A model generated the notes under the pieces. That model was given only the letters and a program-made list of their open reading frames with translations, had not been told where the DNA came from and did not search any database. The position numbers and the translations under genes are program-made. Positions 15,409 to 25,446 of a stretch of DNA of 64,000 nt are shown one piece after another. Position 1 is the stretch's first letter; every line of letters begins with the position of its first letter. The stretch is from Chryseobacterium panacisoli (GTDB lineage: Bacteria; Bacteroidota; Bacteroidia; Flavobacteriales; Weeksellaceae), in contig NZ_VTRU01000003.1 of the NCBI RefSeq assembly GCF_008274625.1, positions 248,001 through 312,000 of the forward strand. Reading direction: 5' to 3'.

Positions 15409-16137
15409 CTACTTCTTTTTGTTTATAAAATGATTGGACAATACTAATGAAGCACCAATGACAAGAACAAAATACGCTATATCTTTAAAATCAATAAGCC
15501 CTCTTGTAAAGCCTAAGAAATGCTGATAGAAACCAATATTCTGAAGAATAAAATCTGCTCCTCCCAAAAGTTTATAGCTTGCCAGCTGTTCGATTCCGAA
15601 ATACATGATAAAGCACATGAAAACGCCTAACAGATAAGCCATAATCTGATTCTGTGACAGTGAAGAAGCCAGAATTCCCACTGCAGCAAATGCCGCAATT
15701 AAAATAATCAGGCCAAAGTAACTCCCGAAAGTCATTCCAAGGTCTATATTTCCTGCAGGAACTCCCAGCACATATACTGTATAAAGGTAAATCAGTGAAG
15801 GAATAAGGCATAGAATCCCAACAATCCATACGGAAAGGAATTTTCCAGCTACCAGCTCTGAAACTTTTAACGGCTGTGAAAAAAGCCAGTTTAATGTTCC
15901 CGTTTGCTGTTCTTCTGCAAAAGTTTTCATAGAAAGGGCCGGAATGATAAACATGAGCAGCCATGGAACCAATACGAAATAACTCTGAAGCGAGGCCATT
16001 CCGATCTCAAAAATATTAGAATCGTTGTCGAAAAAGAACAGGAAAAGAGTAGCTATCAAACTGAAAGCAGCAATAATCACCCATGCGCTCCAGTTTCCAA
16101 AGTAACTCCAAAGTTCTTTCTTTAAAATTGCAATCAT
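15409..16137 (-). CDS. gldF: Gliding motility ABC transporter permease GldF
   Basis: A 242-residue ABC-2 type permease with about six hydrophobic segments. It starts MIAILKKELWSYFGNWSAW and has the FAEEQQTGTLNWLFSQPL segment near residue 75, the EEr/QTG motif shared by NosY/GldF permeases and coupling to the ATPase. It forms a two-gene unit with gldG. With GldA it is needed for gliding in Flavobacterium johnsoniae. Presence of gldFG agrees with the many T9SS cargo genes in this window. Confidence 0.92.
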   Translation of the reverse strand: MIAILKKELWSYFGNWSAWVIIAAFSLIATLFLFFFDNDSNIFEIGMASLQSYFVLVPWLLMFIIPALSMKTFAEEQQTGTLNWLFSQPLKVSELVAGKFLSVWIVGILCLIPSLIYLYTVYVLGVPAGNIDLGMTFGSYFGLIILIAAFAAVGILASSLSQNQIMAYLLGVFMCFIMYFGIEQLASYKLLGGADFILQNIGFYQHFLGFTRGLIDFKDIAYFVLVIGASLVLSNHFINKKK

Positions 16138-16196
16138 AGTTTTTTTGTAAGATGTAAAAAGGATGAATATTCTCAGACATGCACCCTACTCCACAA

Positions 16197-16748
16197 TTAT
16201 TTGTTTTTTTTATTTTTATTAACCAGTTTCACTGTCATCATGATCAGAAATACAAGAACGAAAAATCCTGCAATTAATTGCCACCAGTATTCGATCACCA
16301 TTGATTTTAAAATAACGGTAAATACCACCAGAAACAGAATGAATGTCGCAATTTCATTAGCCTGTCTCAGTTTTATATTGGCCGTTGGCAGTGTATTTCC
16401 ATTCAACGTCTTCAAATGAAGCACTTTTTTCCAGCACCAGTAATGGTAAATGGCAAGTCCGATCAGGAAGGTAAGCTTTAAGTGAAACCATCCCATTTTC
16501 ATCAGCCCCGGATTTAAAAAGATCATGACCAATCCGCATACTGCCATGATTACCCCCGCAGGAACAGTGATAATATTCCACAGTCTTCTGGCCATAAAGG
16601 TGTACTGCTCTCTCAGAATTTTCTTCTTTTCTTCAGGAAATTCGTCGGTATCCTTATAGTAAACGAAAATCCTCACGAGATAAAAAATTCCCGCAAAGTA
16701 GCTTACCATAAAAATAATGTGCAGCGCTTTGATTATTGTATAAAGCAT
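16197..16748 (-). CDS. hemJ: Protoporphyrinogen IX oxidase HemJ (CopD/UPF0093 family)
   Basis: A 183-residue inner-membrane protein with four to five hydrophobic helices. The family pattern is visible: LHIIFMVSYFAGIFYLVRI with histidine 10, the basic ARRLWNIITVPAG loop, and WFHLKLTFLIGLAIYHYWC, whose histidine and lysine match the residues conserved in HemJ. The enzyme converts protoporphyrinogen IX to protoporphyrin IX in haem synthesis. The promoter box at 16766-16773 shows it is transcribed alone, separately from gldFG downstream. It extends past the conserved core with a lysine-rich tail (LVNKNKKNK). Confidence 0.8.
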   Translation of the reverse strand: MLYTIIKALHIIFMVSYFAGIFYLVRIFVYYKDTDEFPEEKKKILREQYTFMARRLWNIITVPAGVIMAVCGLVMIFLNPGLMKMGWFHLKLTFLIGLAIYHYWCWKKVLHLKTLNGNTLPTANIKLRQANEIATFILFLVVFTVILKSMVIEYWWQLIAGFFVLVFLIMMTVKLVNKNKKNK

Positions 16749-16765
16749 TCAGAAAAAATTAACAG

Positions 16766-16773
16766 CAAAGATA
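16766..16773 (-). promoter_or_regulatory. -7 promoter box for hemJ
   Basis: The minus strand reads TATCTTTG, matching TANNTTTG, 17 bases before the ATG. Confidence 0.5.
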
Positions 16774-16850
16774 AGCTTATTATATAATTGTTAAAAATAA
16801 ATTTCTTTTGATCAGGAAAATATAAGTAAAACGGATTTCTATAAAAAATA

Positions 16851-16886
16851 GTTCGGCTCGGGGCAGCAAAGCTGCCCGAGCCGAAC
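16851..16886 (-). terminator. GC-rich terminator of kbl
   Basis: GTTCGGCTC and the following GC-rich bases pair over 16 bp with one bulged G, around an AAA loop. On the minus strand it is followed by TATTTTTTAT, so it ends the kbl transcript. Confidence 0.8.
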
Positions 16887-16919
16887 ATTATATTTTCATT
16901 GTTTTAATCAACTCAATGA

Positions 16920-18116
16920 TTAAGAAATCACGCCTAATTCTTTTCCAACTTTTTCAAAAGCAGCAATCGCTTTATCCAGATGTTCTTTAGTATGAGCAGC
17001 AGATAACTGTACTCTGATTCTCGCTTTTCCTTTCGGTACTACAGGATAGAAGAATCCGATGACGTAAATCCCTTCATCCATAAGCTTTTCAGCCATTTTC
17101 TGAGAAAGAGGTGCATCATAAAGCATTACCGGAACAATCGCAGCATCTCCGTCCGGAATATCAAAACCTTTCGCTTTCATTTCCGTTCTGAAGTATTCTG
17201 CATTTTCCATTACCTGATCACGAAGAGTTGTATCATCAGAAATCATATCCAATACTCTCAATGCAGCTCCTACAATTCCGGGTGCTAAAGAGTTGGAGAA
17301 TAAATAAGGTCTGGAACGCTGTCTCAGCATATCAATGATCTCTTTTTTACCGGAAGTAAATCCTCCCAAAGCACCTCCTAAAGCTTTTCCTAATGTAGAA
17401 GTGATGATATCTACTCTACCCATTACCTCATTCGCTTCGTGAGTTCCACGGCCGGTTTTTCCGATGAAACCTGTTGCATGAGAATCATCTACCATTACCA
17501 AAGCATCATATTTGTCAGCAAGGTCACATACTCCCTTTAAGTCTGCAACAATACCGTCCATTGAGAATACTCCGTCTGTTACAATTATTTTGAAACGGTG
17601 GTTCTTTTCAGAAGCAGCGATTAACTGAGCTTCCAGATCCGCCATATTATTGTTTTTATATCTGTATCTCGCTGCTTTACAAAGACGAACACCATCAATG
17701 ATAGAAGCATGGTTCAGTTCATCTGAAATAATAGCATCTTCTTCTGTAAACAATGGTTCAAAAACACCACCATTTGCATCAAATGCCGCTGCATAGAGGA
17801 TAGTATCTTCAAGACCTAAAAAGTCAGCAATCTTTTTCTCCAAATCCTTGTGAATATCCTGTGTTCCGCAGATGAAACGTACCGATGACATCCCATATCC
17901 ATGAGATTGAATCATTTCCTGAGACGCTTTCATTACTTCCGGATTGTTGGATAATCCCAGATAATTATTCGCACAGAAGTTCAAAAGCTTTTTTCCGTTA
18001 GCTTCTATTTCTGCACTTTGCTGAGAAGTGATGATTCTTTCTCTTTTGTAAAGTCCGTCATTCTCAATATTCTGAAGTTCATTCTGTAAATGTTGAAGGT
18101 ATTTTTCAGAGATCAT
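16920..18116 (-). CDS. kbl: Glycine C-acetyltransferase (2-amino-3-ketobutyrate CoA ligase)
   Basis: A 398-residue alpha-oxoamine synthase using pyridoxal phosphate. In threonine breakdown it makes glycine and acetyl-CoA from 2-amino-3-ketobutyrate and CoA. Visible features: [16 protein letters not shown] near residue 46, [17 protein letters not shown] near 209, and [15 protein letters not shown] near 239, whose lysine forms the Schiff base. Length and the NNYLG motif fit Kbl closely; serine palmitoyltransferase-like enzymes share the fold, but the sequence reads as Kbl. Threonine dehydrogenase is not adjacent. It is monocistronic, with its own terminator. Confidence 0.9.
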   Translation of the reverse strand: MISEKYLQHLQNELQNIENDGLYKRERIITSQQSAEIEANGKKLLNFCANNYLGLSNNPEVMKASQEMIQSHGYGMSSVRFICGTQDIHKDLEKKIADFLGLEDTILYAAAFDANGGVFEPLFTEEDAIISDELNHASIIDGVRLCKAARYRYKNNNMADLEAQLIAASEKNHRFKIIVTDGVFSMDGIVADLKGVCDLADKYDALVMVDDSHATGFIGKTGRGTHEANEVMGRVDIITSTLGKALGGALGGFTSGKKEIIDMLRQRSRPYLFSNSLAPGIVGAALRVLDMISDDTTLRDQVMENAEYFRTEMKAKGFDIPDGDAAIVPVMLYDAPLSQKMAEKLMDEGIYVIGFFYPVVPKGKARIRVQLSAAHTKEHLDKAIAAFEKVGKELGVIS

Positions 18117-18250
18117 TTTTAGTAATTTTTTAGATGTGCTAATTTACTAAAAAGGCAGTAAAATAAAACCTTTTATATGTTTAATTCTAAAAAATCAATT
18201 CTGCTTTCAGTTTTAACATTATTAGTCTATAAATTTAGTAGGATAATAAT

Positions 18251-18258
18251 TATATTTG
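18251..18258 (+). promoter_or_regulatory. -7 promoter box for the JmjC-like gene
   Basis: TATATTTG matches TANNTTTG, 16 bases before the ATG at 18275. Confidence 0.5.
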
Positions 18259-18274
18259 TTTAAAATTTGAGAGC

Positions 18275-19153
18275 ATGAGATTAAAGCCGGTACAAAAAAT
18301 AAAGACAATCAATTCAGAAACCTTTATTAATAACCATATGAAGCCGAGAATTCCAATTATTATCGAAGAGTTTATACATCCGGAAAGCCCTGCCTTCAAA
18401 AAGTGGAATTATGAGTATTTCAAAGAAATCGCAGGGGATCATAAAGTAAATGTTTACGGCAGTGAACTTGATTCCCTCGACAGAGTGGCAAGTGATCCTA
18501 TAGCCCAAAGCACATTTTCAGAATATCTTGATCTTATACAGTCTGCTCCTACTGAACACCGACTTTTTTTATTTAATTTATTAAAAATAAAGCCTGAGCT
18601 TAAGAATGATATTATCTACAATGATGTTACGAATGGTAAAATACTAAAATGGCTGCCTTTTATGTTTTTCGGAGGTGAAGGTTCTGTCACCAGAAATCAT
18701 ATTGATATTGATATGTCCCATGTTTTCATTACTCAGTTCCAGGGAATCAAAAGAATCTGGCTCTTTCCCTGGGAACAGTCTGATATCATGTATAAGCTGC
18801 CTTATAATTTCCACAGTCTTGCCCAAATAAAAAATCCAGACTACAGAAAATATCCAGCATTACTCTATTTAAACGGTTATGAAGCAGTGATTCATCCTGG
18901 TGAAACACTTTATATTCCTTCCGGATGGTGGCATTATATTCAGTATGATACAGAAGGATATTCTATATCAGTAAGGGCGCTTCCGTCAAGTCCTCTTGAA
19001 AAATGGAGAGGTTTCAAAAACCTGGTCATCACAAGACATTTTGATAACCTCATGCGTAAACTATTCAAAGAAAAATGGTTTGAGTACAAAGTAAAGATAG
19101 CCCGTAAACGAGGTGCAAAGGCTGCCAGAAAACAAAGAAGCTTTCAGATCTGA
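18275..19153 (+). CDS. Cupin/JmjC-like Fe(II)-2-oxoglutarate dioxygenase
   Basis: A 292-residue cupin_8 protein. The metal site is visible: HxD in VTRNHIDIDMSH at about residues 143-145 and a distal histidine in SGWWHYIQYD near 220, with lysine/threonine positions for 2-oxoglutarate around IKRIWLFPW. Such enzymes hydroxylate proteins or small molecules; the substrate is unknown. The C-terminal about 35 residues are strongly basic (KVKIARKRGAKAARKQR), suggesting nucleic acid or ribosome contact. No operon partner. A 24-base perfect palindrome overlaps its stop codon (19137-19160). Confidence 0.8.
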   Translation: MRLKPVQKIKTINSETFINNHMKPRIPIIIEEFIHPESPAFKKWNYEYFKEIAGDHKVNVYGSELDSLDRVASDPIAQSTFSEYLDLIQSAPTEHRLFLFNLLKIKPELKNDIIYNDVTNGKILKWLPFMFFGGEGSVTRNHIDIDMSHVFITQFQGIKRIWLFPWEQSDIMYKLPYNFHSLAQIKNPDYRKYPALLYLNGYEAVIHPGETLYIPSGWWHYIQYDTEGYSISVRALPSSPLEKWRGFKNLVITRHFDNLMRKLFKEKWFEYKVKIARKRGAKAARKQRSFQI

Positions 19154-19160
19154 AAGCTTC
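19137..19160. terminator. 24-base palindrome overlapping the stop of the JmjC-like gene
   Basis: The sequence is a perfect inverted repeat with arms GAAGCTTTCA and TGAAAGCTTC around GATC's centre, and contains the TGA stop (19151-19153). No T-run follows at once, so termination is weakly supported. Confidence 0.4.
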
Positions 19161-19220
19161 CTGTTATGTTATCATCAATAATAAGTAAAAGAACTTATTG
19201 ATATTTTACCGTGTTTAATT

Positions 19221-21149
19221 TTAATGCTTAATAAATTTGATGCTCTTTTCATCAATCGTAATGAAGTAAGTTCCTGGAACCAATTCTGAAATCCCAATCG
19301 CTTTACCTGGCTGATAAGTTCCTTTTCCTACCAGTTTCCCATCTACCGCATGAATGGTAAAATCTGCTGTTCTGTTAATTCCTTTCAGGTTAATTTCATT
19401 TTTAGCAGGATTGGGATATAGACCAAATCCTTCCTTCTCAACGGAAGAAACACTTAAAGTATTATCCTGGGTAACGGTAGAGTTTTTCTCCAGAATCTGG
19501 TACTCATAATTGAACTGAACACTAGCAATGGGAAATGTTACAGATTCTAAAAAACTTTGGTTATTTGAAGTATTGTTCAGGACCAGATAAGCAGTTTGTC
19601 CTGAAGTTCCGGTTACTTTTATAGGTAAAGGCATTTCAAAAAAGCTTACGTTAGAACTGCTTTGTGTCTGAGAAACTTTAAATAAAGCCTGATTACCGCC
19701 CTGCATCCATTTTATAGTATATGTGGGATATCCTTCCCCATACACCCAGTCGTTAAAAAATTCCGTAAAATCTGTCCCGGTAGACTGAAGCAAAGAAGCA
19801 TTAAAATCAGCGGTACGTGCATAGCTGTAGGCTAAATTCGGTCTTGCGTGATAATCTTTAAGCGCCTGATAAAAAACGGCATCTCCTAAAATCCACTTCA
19901 GCATTCTCAATACATATCCTCCTTTAGAATAAGACAGTCTGCTGTCAAATATTCTGTTGATACTTGAAAGTCCGGTATCTGGTACATACACTGTTCCTGT
20001 TGTACTTGCTGTAATATAATTGGATTGACCTTGCAGATAATTCATAAACTCCGTATTGGTCATCAAAAGTTTTTCATTGGCAAGATGTTCTCCGAAAGTA
20101 GCAAAACCTTCATTCAGCCAGATATCATTCCATGCACCACAAGTTACCTTATCTCCAAACCATTGGTGAGTAAGCTCATGGGCAATAAGCTGCTTGCTCC
20201 AGCCTCCCATAGAAGACATCGTCTGATGCTCCATTCCTCCTCCGTACATAAATTCCATGTGTCCGTATTTTTCATTTCGGAAAGGATAAGAACCAAAGTA
20301 TGTTTCAAAAGTATTCATCACCTGCTTCGTCCATTCAATATTATTCAGGCTGGTTTGATTTGAATTGGTGGAAGGATAAATATAGTTCACAAAAGGAAAA
20401 GGAGGGTTTCCGATGGTATCCGTAAGCTTAACAAAGTTGGTAATTGACAATGCGATCAGATAAGCTGGTGTAGGATACATCGTTCTCCAGAAAGTAAGCT
20501 TTGTTGATCCTGTAGGAAAAGTTTCGGACATTAGTTTCCCATTGGCAGCTACACTGTAATTGGATGGTGTTGTAATTTTAAAATCAAATCTTTCAATTTT
20601 ATCATTTAAACTTTGTTTTGTCGGAAACCAGTCCTGTGCGCCATAAGGTTCATTCAACGTTGAAAGTACCGGAGTTCCGCCCTGCGTAGCTGTTGTGAAG
20701 GCTCCATTGGCACTTGGTGGCATTCCTGAGTAATGAATAGTCAGAGAGTCCAGTGTATTGGCAGTGACCGGAGTTTGAAAATCAATTTTCACTTCGTTGG
20801 AAGGAAGCTGTTGGAAAACAAGATTGTTACCGTGATATTTAACCTGAGAAACCGTTAAAGAAGTCGTCAGATCAAAATAAATACTTCCCATATTCTGAGT
20901 AGGCTTAAAATGAGAAGTTACCGATCCGGAAATATTGTTGGAAGCCGGGTTGAGCGTAACATCCATTCTTTGATACTGTAAATCGTAATTCAGAGTATTG
21001 GGATTCGTATTCCCGATATTCATTTTTTGCGTAAAGGATTTTTTCTCTTTTTCGATCAATCCTTTCATATCGATGTTTTGCTCATGCTTCTGGCCATAAA
21101 ATTGCTGGGAAATTAAAAATCCCAACACCAAAAGGTACAATTTTGTCAT
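19221..21149 (-). CDS. M1 family metallopeptidase with T9SS sorting domain
   Basis: A 642-residue secreted aminopeptidase-like protein. After a signal peptide (ending QQFYG) come the M1 N-terminal beta domain and the catalytic domain with GGGMEHQTM (the exopeptidase-type motif) and the zinc site HELTHQWFGD at about 321-325 with a third ligand in NEGFATFGEH near 344. Residues about 565-642 form a T9SS type A sorting domain (FGLYPNPAKNEINL, ending IKFIKH). It would be exported to the surface or medium to trim peptides. A promoter box lies at 21167-21174, and a hairpin separates it from dacB. Confidence 0.9.
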   Translation of the reverse strand: MTKLYLLVLGFLISQQFYGQKHEQNIDMKGLIEKEKKSFTQKMNIGNTNPNTLNYDLQYQRMDVTLNPASNNISGSVTSHFKPTQNMGSIYFDLTTSLTVSQVKYHGNNLVFQQLPSNEVKIDFQTPVTANTLDSLTIHYSGMPPSANGAFTTATQGGTPVLSTLNEPYGAQDWFPTKQSLNDKIERFDFKITTPSNYSVAANGKLMSETFPTGSTKLTFWRTMYPTPAYLIALSITNFVKLTDTIGNPPFPFVNYIYPSTNSNQTSLNNIEWTKQVMNTFETYFGSYPFRNEKYGHMEFMYGGGMEHQTMSSMGGWSKQLIAHELTHQWFGDKVTCGAWNDIWLNEGFATFGEHLANEKLLMTNTEFMNYLQGQSNYITASTTGTVYVPDTGLSSINRIFDSRLSYSKGGYVLRMLKWILGDAVFYQALKDYHARPNLAYSYARTADFNASLLQSTGTDFTEFFNDWVYGEGYPTYTIKWMQGGNQALFKVSQTQSSSNVSFFEMPLPIKVTGTSGQTAYLVLNNTSNNQSFLESVTFPIASVQFNYEYQILEKNSTVTQDNTLSVSSVEKEGFGLYPNPAKNEINLKGINRTADFTIHAVDGKLVGKGTYQPGKAIGISELVPGTYFITIDEKSIKFIKH

Positions 21150-21166
21150 GTTTAGAAAAATTTAAT

Positions 21167-21174
21167 CAAATATA
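21167..21174 (-). promoter_or_regulatory. -7 promoter box for the M1 peptidase gene
   Basis: The minus strand reads TATATTTG, matching TANNTTTG, 18 bases before the ATG at 21149 and directly after the dacB terminator T-run. Confidence 0.6.
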
Positions 21175-21182
21175 AAAAAAAA

Positions 21183-21205
21183 CCTTTTAATCAATGATTA
21201 AAAGG
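21183..21205 (-). terminator. Terminator of dacB
   Basis: CCTTTTAATCA pairs with TGATTAAAAGG across a single base and is followed on the minus strand by nine T. Confidence 0.8.
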
Positions 21206-21233
21206 CTGTTATAATATATAAAATAAAAAAAAA

Positions 21234-22703
21234 TTAAAGATCTAGTGCAGGTTCAAGAATTTTCTCCATTCTCTTTTTCACCATATCTACCGACCCGGCA
21301 TAGTTATTCACCATTAAGGAGAACACCAATGTTTTCCCGGAATTTGTCTTCAGATAGCCTGCTAATGTTTTTACTTTATTCAGCGTTCCTGTTTTGGCAA
21401 AAACCTGTCCGTTACCTTCCCCGATGAACATTCTTTTTAAAGTTCCGGATTGTCCTCCTATTGGTAAAGAAGTCAGGTAAGATCTATAATATTTTTGATC
21501 CATCAAAGAAGTAAGAAACTTCACCTGCGAAATTGGAGTTACGTTGTTACTTCTTGAAAGCCCGCTTCCATCCATATAATTAAGACCAATCATATCGAAA
21601 CCGGCATCTTTCAGATGGCCCGTTACCACAATTCTTCCTGATTCTGAAGTCTGGTCACCCAGTTTCTGATAACCAACTGTTCTTAGCAACGCTTCTGCCA
21701 ATGAATTATCACTGTGCTGATTGGTATAATAAATAATATCACCTAAAGTTGGAGATTTATAAGCTGAAAGCATTTTTCTTCCTTCCGGCTCTGCATCTGT
21801 CATTTTCGGACTTACTTTTCCGGTTACAGGAATTCCGCTTTTTACCAATGTGGTTCTGAAAGAGTTCGCAAGGTATGCCGGAGCATCAGGAAGTTTGGTT
21901 GTTAAAGCTCCATTTCCCTCATATTTATCAGCATACACCATCTGATGAGCATAAGGAGAAACATAGAAAAACTTCTTCTCTGTTGAGAAACCTCCTTTTT
22001 TAACAATCAGTTTTTCGTTAGCAGGGTTGATATCACGGGTACTTCCTGCAGGCAAATAATAATTATTGTTTTCCAGCCATACAACATTTTCCGGAAGCAC
22101 TGAAATATTGCCTTTGAAAAGCGCTGTCTGAATGATAATATCACCATTTACCTTTTTGATTCCCTCTCTTGAAACTCCGCCTACGAAATCTGAAATGATA
22201 TCTCTGTAAGATGATGCACCTGCTTTGTTTGTTCCCAACGAAGGGTCACCGCTTCCTATTACATAAAGATTTCCATTTAAAACTCCATTTTCATCTATAG
22301 TTCCTGAATACTCAAGCTGAGTCATCCAACGGTAGTTTTCACCCAGCAGGTTTAATGCTGTTTCCGTCGTAAGCAGCTTTGTAGTAGAGGCAGGTACTAA
22401 AGGAGTATTTTCATTGTACGAAGAGATTACCTTCTTCGTTTTCGGATCGTACACTACGAATCCCCAGCTTGCATTTTTCAGCACAGGATCCGCCATCATT
22501 GTGTTTACATTAATATCTACAAGTTCTTTTGCTGACAACACAGTTTTCTCCACCATCGTACTCACGGGTGAAGGCAGGTTTAAACTGCTTTTCTGATTGT
22601 CATAATTCTGAGAATAAAGAACGGTAGAAACGGTAGATTGAGCCAGGAAAAGACCAGAAGCCAACACCGCCGCACTTGAAATATATTTTCTGAAATTTAC
22701 CAT
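21234..22703 (-). CDS. dacB: D-alanyl-D-alanine carboxypeptidase/endopeptidase (PBP4 family)
   Basis: A 489-residue periplasmic penicillin-binding protein of the S13 family. The three motifs are present: SxxK in PASTTKLLTTE near residue 103, SDN in QHSDNSLAEALL near 332, and KTG in FAKTGTLNKVKTL near 434. A signal peptide is at the start. The enzyme trims pentapeptides and cleaves cross-bridges in peptidoglycan. Length is usual for the family, including the domain II insertion between SxxK and SDN. Transcribed alone with a promoter box at 22792-22799. Confidence 0.92.
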   Translation of the reverse strand: MVNFRKYISSAAVLASGLFLAQSTVSTVLYSQNYDNQKSSLNLPSPVSTMVEKTVLSAKELVDINVNTMMADPVLKNASWGFVVYDPKTKKVISSYNENTPLVPASTTKLLTTETALNLLGENYRWMTQLEYSGTIDENGVLNGNLYVIGSGDPSLGTNKAGASSYRDIISDFVGGVSREGIKKVNGDIIIQTALFKGNISVLPENVVWLENNNYYLPAGSTRDINPANEKLIVKKGGFSTEKKFFYVSPYAHQMVYADKYEGNGALTTKLPDAPAYLANSFRTTLVKSGIPVTGKVSPKMTDAEPEGRKMLSAYKSPTLGDIIYYTNQHSDNSLAEALLRTVGYQKLGDQTSESGRIVVTGHLKDAGFDMIGLNYMDGSGLSRSNNVTPISQVKFLTSLMDQKYYRSYLTSLPIGGQSGTLKRMFIGEGNGQVFAKTGTLNKVKTLAGYLKTNSGKTLVFSLMVNNYAGSVDMVKKRMEKILEPALDL

Positions 22704-22791
22704 CTATCTTCTTTTTGTTCTATAGCTTTGACTCTATAAAAAATGACAGGTTAAATCATTCAATTAAAAAGCCAAACACTTAATCAACGTC

Positions 22792-22799
22792 CAAAAGTA
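22792..22799 (-). promoter_or_regulatory. -7 promoter box for dacB
   Basis: The minus strand reads TACTTTTG, matching TANNTTTG, 88 bases before the ATG. Confidence 0.45.
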
Positions 22800-22864
22800 G
22801 AAATTATTGTTATACAACAGGTCACCAGCGTCTTATAAAAGAGTGTAAAGTTTGTTAAAAATTG

Positions 22865-25312
22865 TTAAAAATCTACAAAAACATCTTTTTTAATACTTTG
22901 ATATGCAGTAATTTCGTCAAATTCTTTTAAACTTATCAAAACCAGGTTTTTAAATTTCTCATAGTTTTTCCCACGGGGAAGCTTAAGCATAATCTGGAAC
23001 TGATACAGATTATTCAGTCTTGCAATCTGGGCTCTTTCAGGGCCTAAAACACAATCTTCCGGAAGATATTTTCTGAGGATAGAACCCAGAAACTGAGAGG
23101 CACGGTCTACTTTATCCTCCTTTCTGTGCTTCATTTCAATCATAATCAGCTTGGTAAACGGCGGATAATGGAACTTCTGGCGTTCAGTAAGGATGTATTT
23201 ATAGATCTTCGCAGGATTATTCATTTTAATCAACTGGAATACAGAATGATCAGGATTGAAGGTCTGAATGAGAATTTTTCCTTTTCCGGAAACCCTTCCG
23301 GCTCTTCCTGAAACCTGTGTGATCAGCTGATAGGCTCTTTCTTCTGCTCTGAAATCCTGTACATATAATAAGGAATCTGCTTTTGGAATTGTAACGAGTT
23401 CAATATGATCAAAATCAAGTCCTTTGGAAATCATTTGTGTCCCTACGATGATATCTGTTTCTCCATCTTCAATCTTTTCATACAGCTTCTCGTAGGCAAA
23501 TTTCTTACGCATAGAATCCACATCCATTCTGTCTACTTCATTTTCAGGGAACAGTTTGGAAACCTCCTCATGAATCTGCTCTACCCCTACTCCTCTTTCG
23601 TTCAGCTTTTCAGAATTGCATTTCGGACAGGTTCTTGGTTTTGAAGCTCTTTGTCCGCAGTAATGGCATTTCATTTCATTGGCAGCCTTGTGATAAGTCA
23701 TTACCACATCACAATTGGAGCAGTAATTGACATAGCCACAGCTCTCACATTCTATTACATTGGAATAGCCACGACGGTTGTGCAGGACAATTGCCTGTTT
23801 TTTTTCATCCACTGTCTTCTTAATTTCTTCAACAAGCTTCAGAGAGAAATTTCCGGAAACGTTTTTAGATTCTAGGGCTTCTTTGAAATTGATTAGTTCA
23901 TATTCCGGCAGACTCACATTCCCAAATCTTTCATTCAGGAAAATATATTTCATTTTGTCTTTTCGTGCTCTGTAATAGCTTTCAACGGAAGGTGTAGCAG
24001 ATCCCAGGATCACTCCCGCATTGTAAAATCCTCCCAAAACCAATGACGCATCTTTAGCGTTGAAATAAGGGGTTACTTCTCTTGGTCTGTAGGCAGAATC
24101 ATGCTCTTCATCTACTACAATAAGTCCCAGATTCTGATAAGGCAGAAACAAAGCATTTCGGGTCCCTATCAGAATACGGACATCATTCTGCTTAATTCTT
24201 CTCCAAACCTCTACCCTTTCGAAATCAGTCAGTTTCTGATGATAAAATCCTAGCTGGCGACCGTATTTTTTTTCTAATCTCTGCGTAATTTGTTTGGTCA
24301 GGGAAATTTCAGGAAGTAAAAACAAAACATTCTTTCCCTCTTGAATACATTCTTCAATTTTTTCTAAATAAATATGTGTTTTCCCAGATGAAGTTACCCC
24401 GTGAAGCAGTACATTTTTTCCTTCTTGAAACGCTTCATCGATCTCAGATTTAGCAATTCTCTGCTGTTCTGAAAGCTCTTCCAGTTCTTCAATTTCTCCT
24501 TCATAGCTTTCAATTCTGTCTTTCTGCATGTAATATTCCTCCACAAGACCTTTATCCGCTAAAGGCTTGAAGTGTGAACTTCCGAAATAACCGTCCTCAA
24601 ACAGTTCGGATTTTTTGATAGGAGCATCAGAATTTTCCGTTTGCTTTTCTAAAATAAGAAGGAACAGGTCTTTCTGCTTTTGAGCTCTGTTTAGCTTTAA
24701 AAGTACGTCCGTAAGGTTCTGATTAGCCAAAACCTCATCCTTAATTCTCACGTAAGCTACTTCTTTAGCTTTATATTTTTCAGCAATTTTTTCATCAATC
24801 TCAATATACTGAAGGTCAATCAACGAATTGATGGTCTTGATGATATCTTTTTTAGGAATAAAAGCTTCAATATCCGTCAGGTTGATCAGCTGTCGTACTT
24901 CAAGTGCCTGAATAAGGTACATTTCGTTGACATCCAAATTTTCAAAATCAACCACTACCCCTGGTCTTAATTTTAAATAGGTTTCACTCTCCAGCTTTAA
25001 TGAAGAAGGAAATGAAAACCTGTAGATTTCTCCCAGACTGCACATATAGTATTCCGATAACCAATTCCAGAAATCAATCTGCTCTTGAGGCATAATCGGC
25101 TTATCATCCAGCATGCTGATGACTTCCTTTGCTACAAAGTTTTCCGGTGCCTTGTCATGAAGTTCAAATACAAGTCCTGTATAAATTTTCTTTCCCCCAA
25201 ACGGTACCAGAACACGCATTCCGGCCTGAATTTCGGACATCATTTCTTCGGGAACTTTATAAGTGAAAGATCCTTTGAGGTTCAGTGGTAAAACAATTTG
25301 AGCGTATTGCAA
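22865..25312 (-). CDS. priA: Primosomal protein N' (replication restart helicase PriA)
   Basis: An 815-residue superfamily 2 helicase that reloads the replisome at stalled forks. The N-terminal 3'-DNA-binding domain (AQIVLPLNLKGSFTYKVP) comes first, then Walker A GVTSSGKTHIYLE near residue 305, the DEEH box VVDEEHDSAYRP, a zinc-binding insert with eight cysteines in four CxxC pairs (CESCGYVNYCSNC, CHYCG, CPKC), and the C-terminal helicase motifs with QVSGRAGRV. The best start is a TTG at 25312; no in-frame ATG lies upstream, and the N-terminal family motif begins at once. Length is full. Confidence 0.95.
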   Translation of the reverse strand: MQYAQIVLPLNLKGSFTYKVPEEMMSEIQAGMRVLVPFGGKKIYTGLVFELHDKAPENFVAKEVISMLDDKPIMPQEQIDFWNWLSEYYMCSLGEIYRFSFPSSLKLESETYLKLRPGVVVDFENLDVNEMYLIQALEVRQLINLTDIEAFIPKKDIIKTINSLIDLQYIEIDEKIAEKYKAKEVAYVRIKDEVLANQNLTDVLLKLNRAQKQKDLFLLILEKQTENSDAPIKKSELFEDGYFGSSHFKPLADKGLVEEYYMQKDRIESYEGEIEELEELSEQQRIAKSEIDEAFQEGKNVLLHGVTSSGKTHIYLEKIEECIQEGKNVLFLLPEISLTKQITQRLEKKYGRQLGFYHQKLTDFERVEVWRRIKQNDVRILIGTRNALFLPYQNLGLIVVDEEHDSAYRPREVTPYFNAKDASLVLGGFYNAGVILGSATPSVESYYRARKDKMKYIFLNERFGNVSLPEYELINFKEALESKNVSGNFSLKLVEEIKKTVDEKKQAIVLHNRRGYSNVIECESCGYVNYCSNCDVVMTYHKAANEMKCHYCGQRASKPRTCPKCNSEKLNERGVGVEQIHEEVSKLFPENEVDRMDVDSMRKKFAYEKLYEKIEDGETDIIVGTQMISKGLDFDHIELVTIPKADSLLYVQDFRAEERAYQLITQVSGRAGRVSGKGKILIQTFNPDHSVFQLIKMNNPAKIYKYILTERQKFHYPPFTKLIMIEMKHRKEDKVDRASQFLGSILRKYLPEDCVLGPERAQIARLNNLYQFQIMLKLPRGKNYEKFKNLVLISLKEFDEITAYQSIKKDVFVDF

Positions 25313-25446
25313 TGGAAATATTTAAAATGTAAAATTAGATTTTTCCTGAGAGAACTGCAACTTTGTGGAGATTCTTTCGTGTTCCTTTAATAGACCTTAG
25401 AAATTCTATTTCAGAATTACAGAGTGTATTCTCACCTTTCATTTTA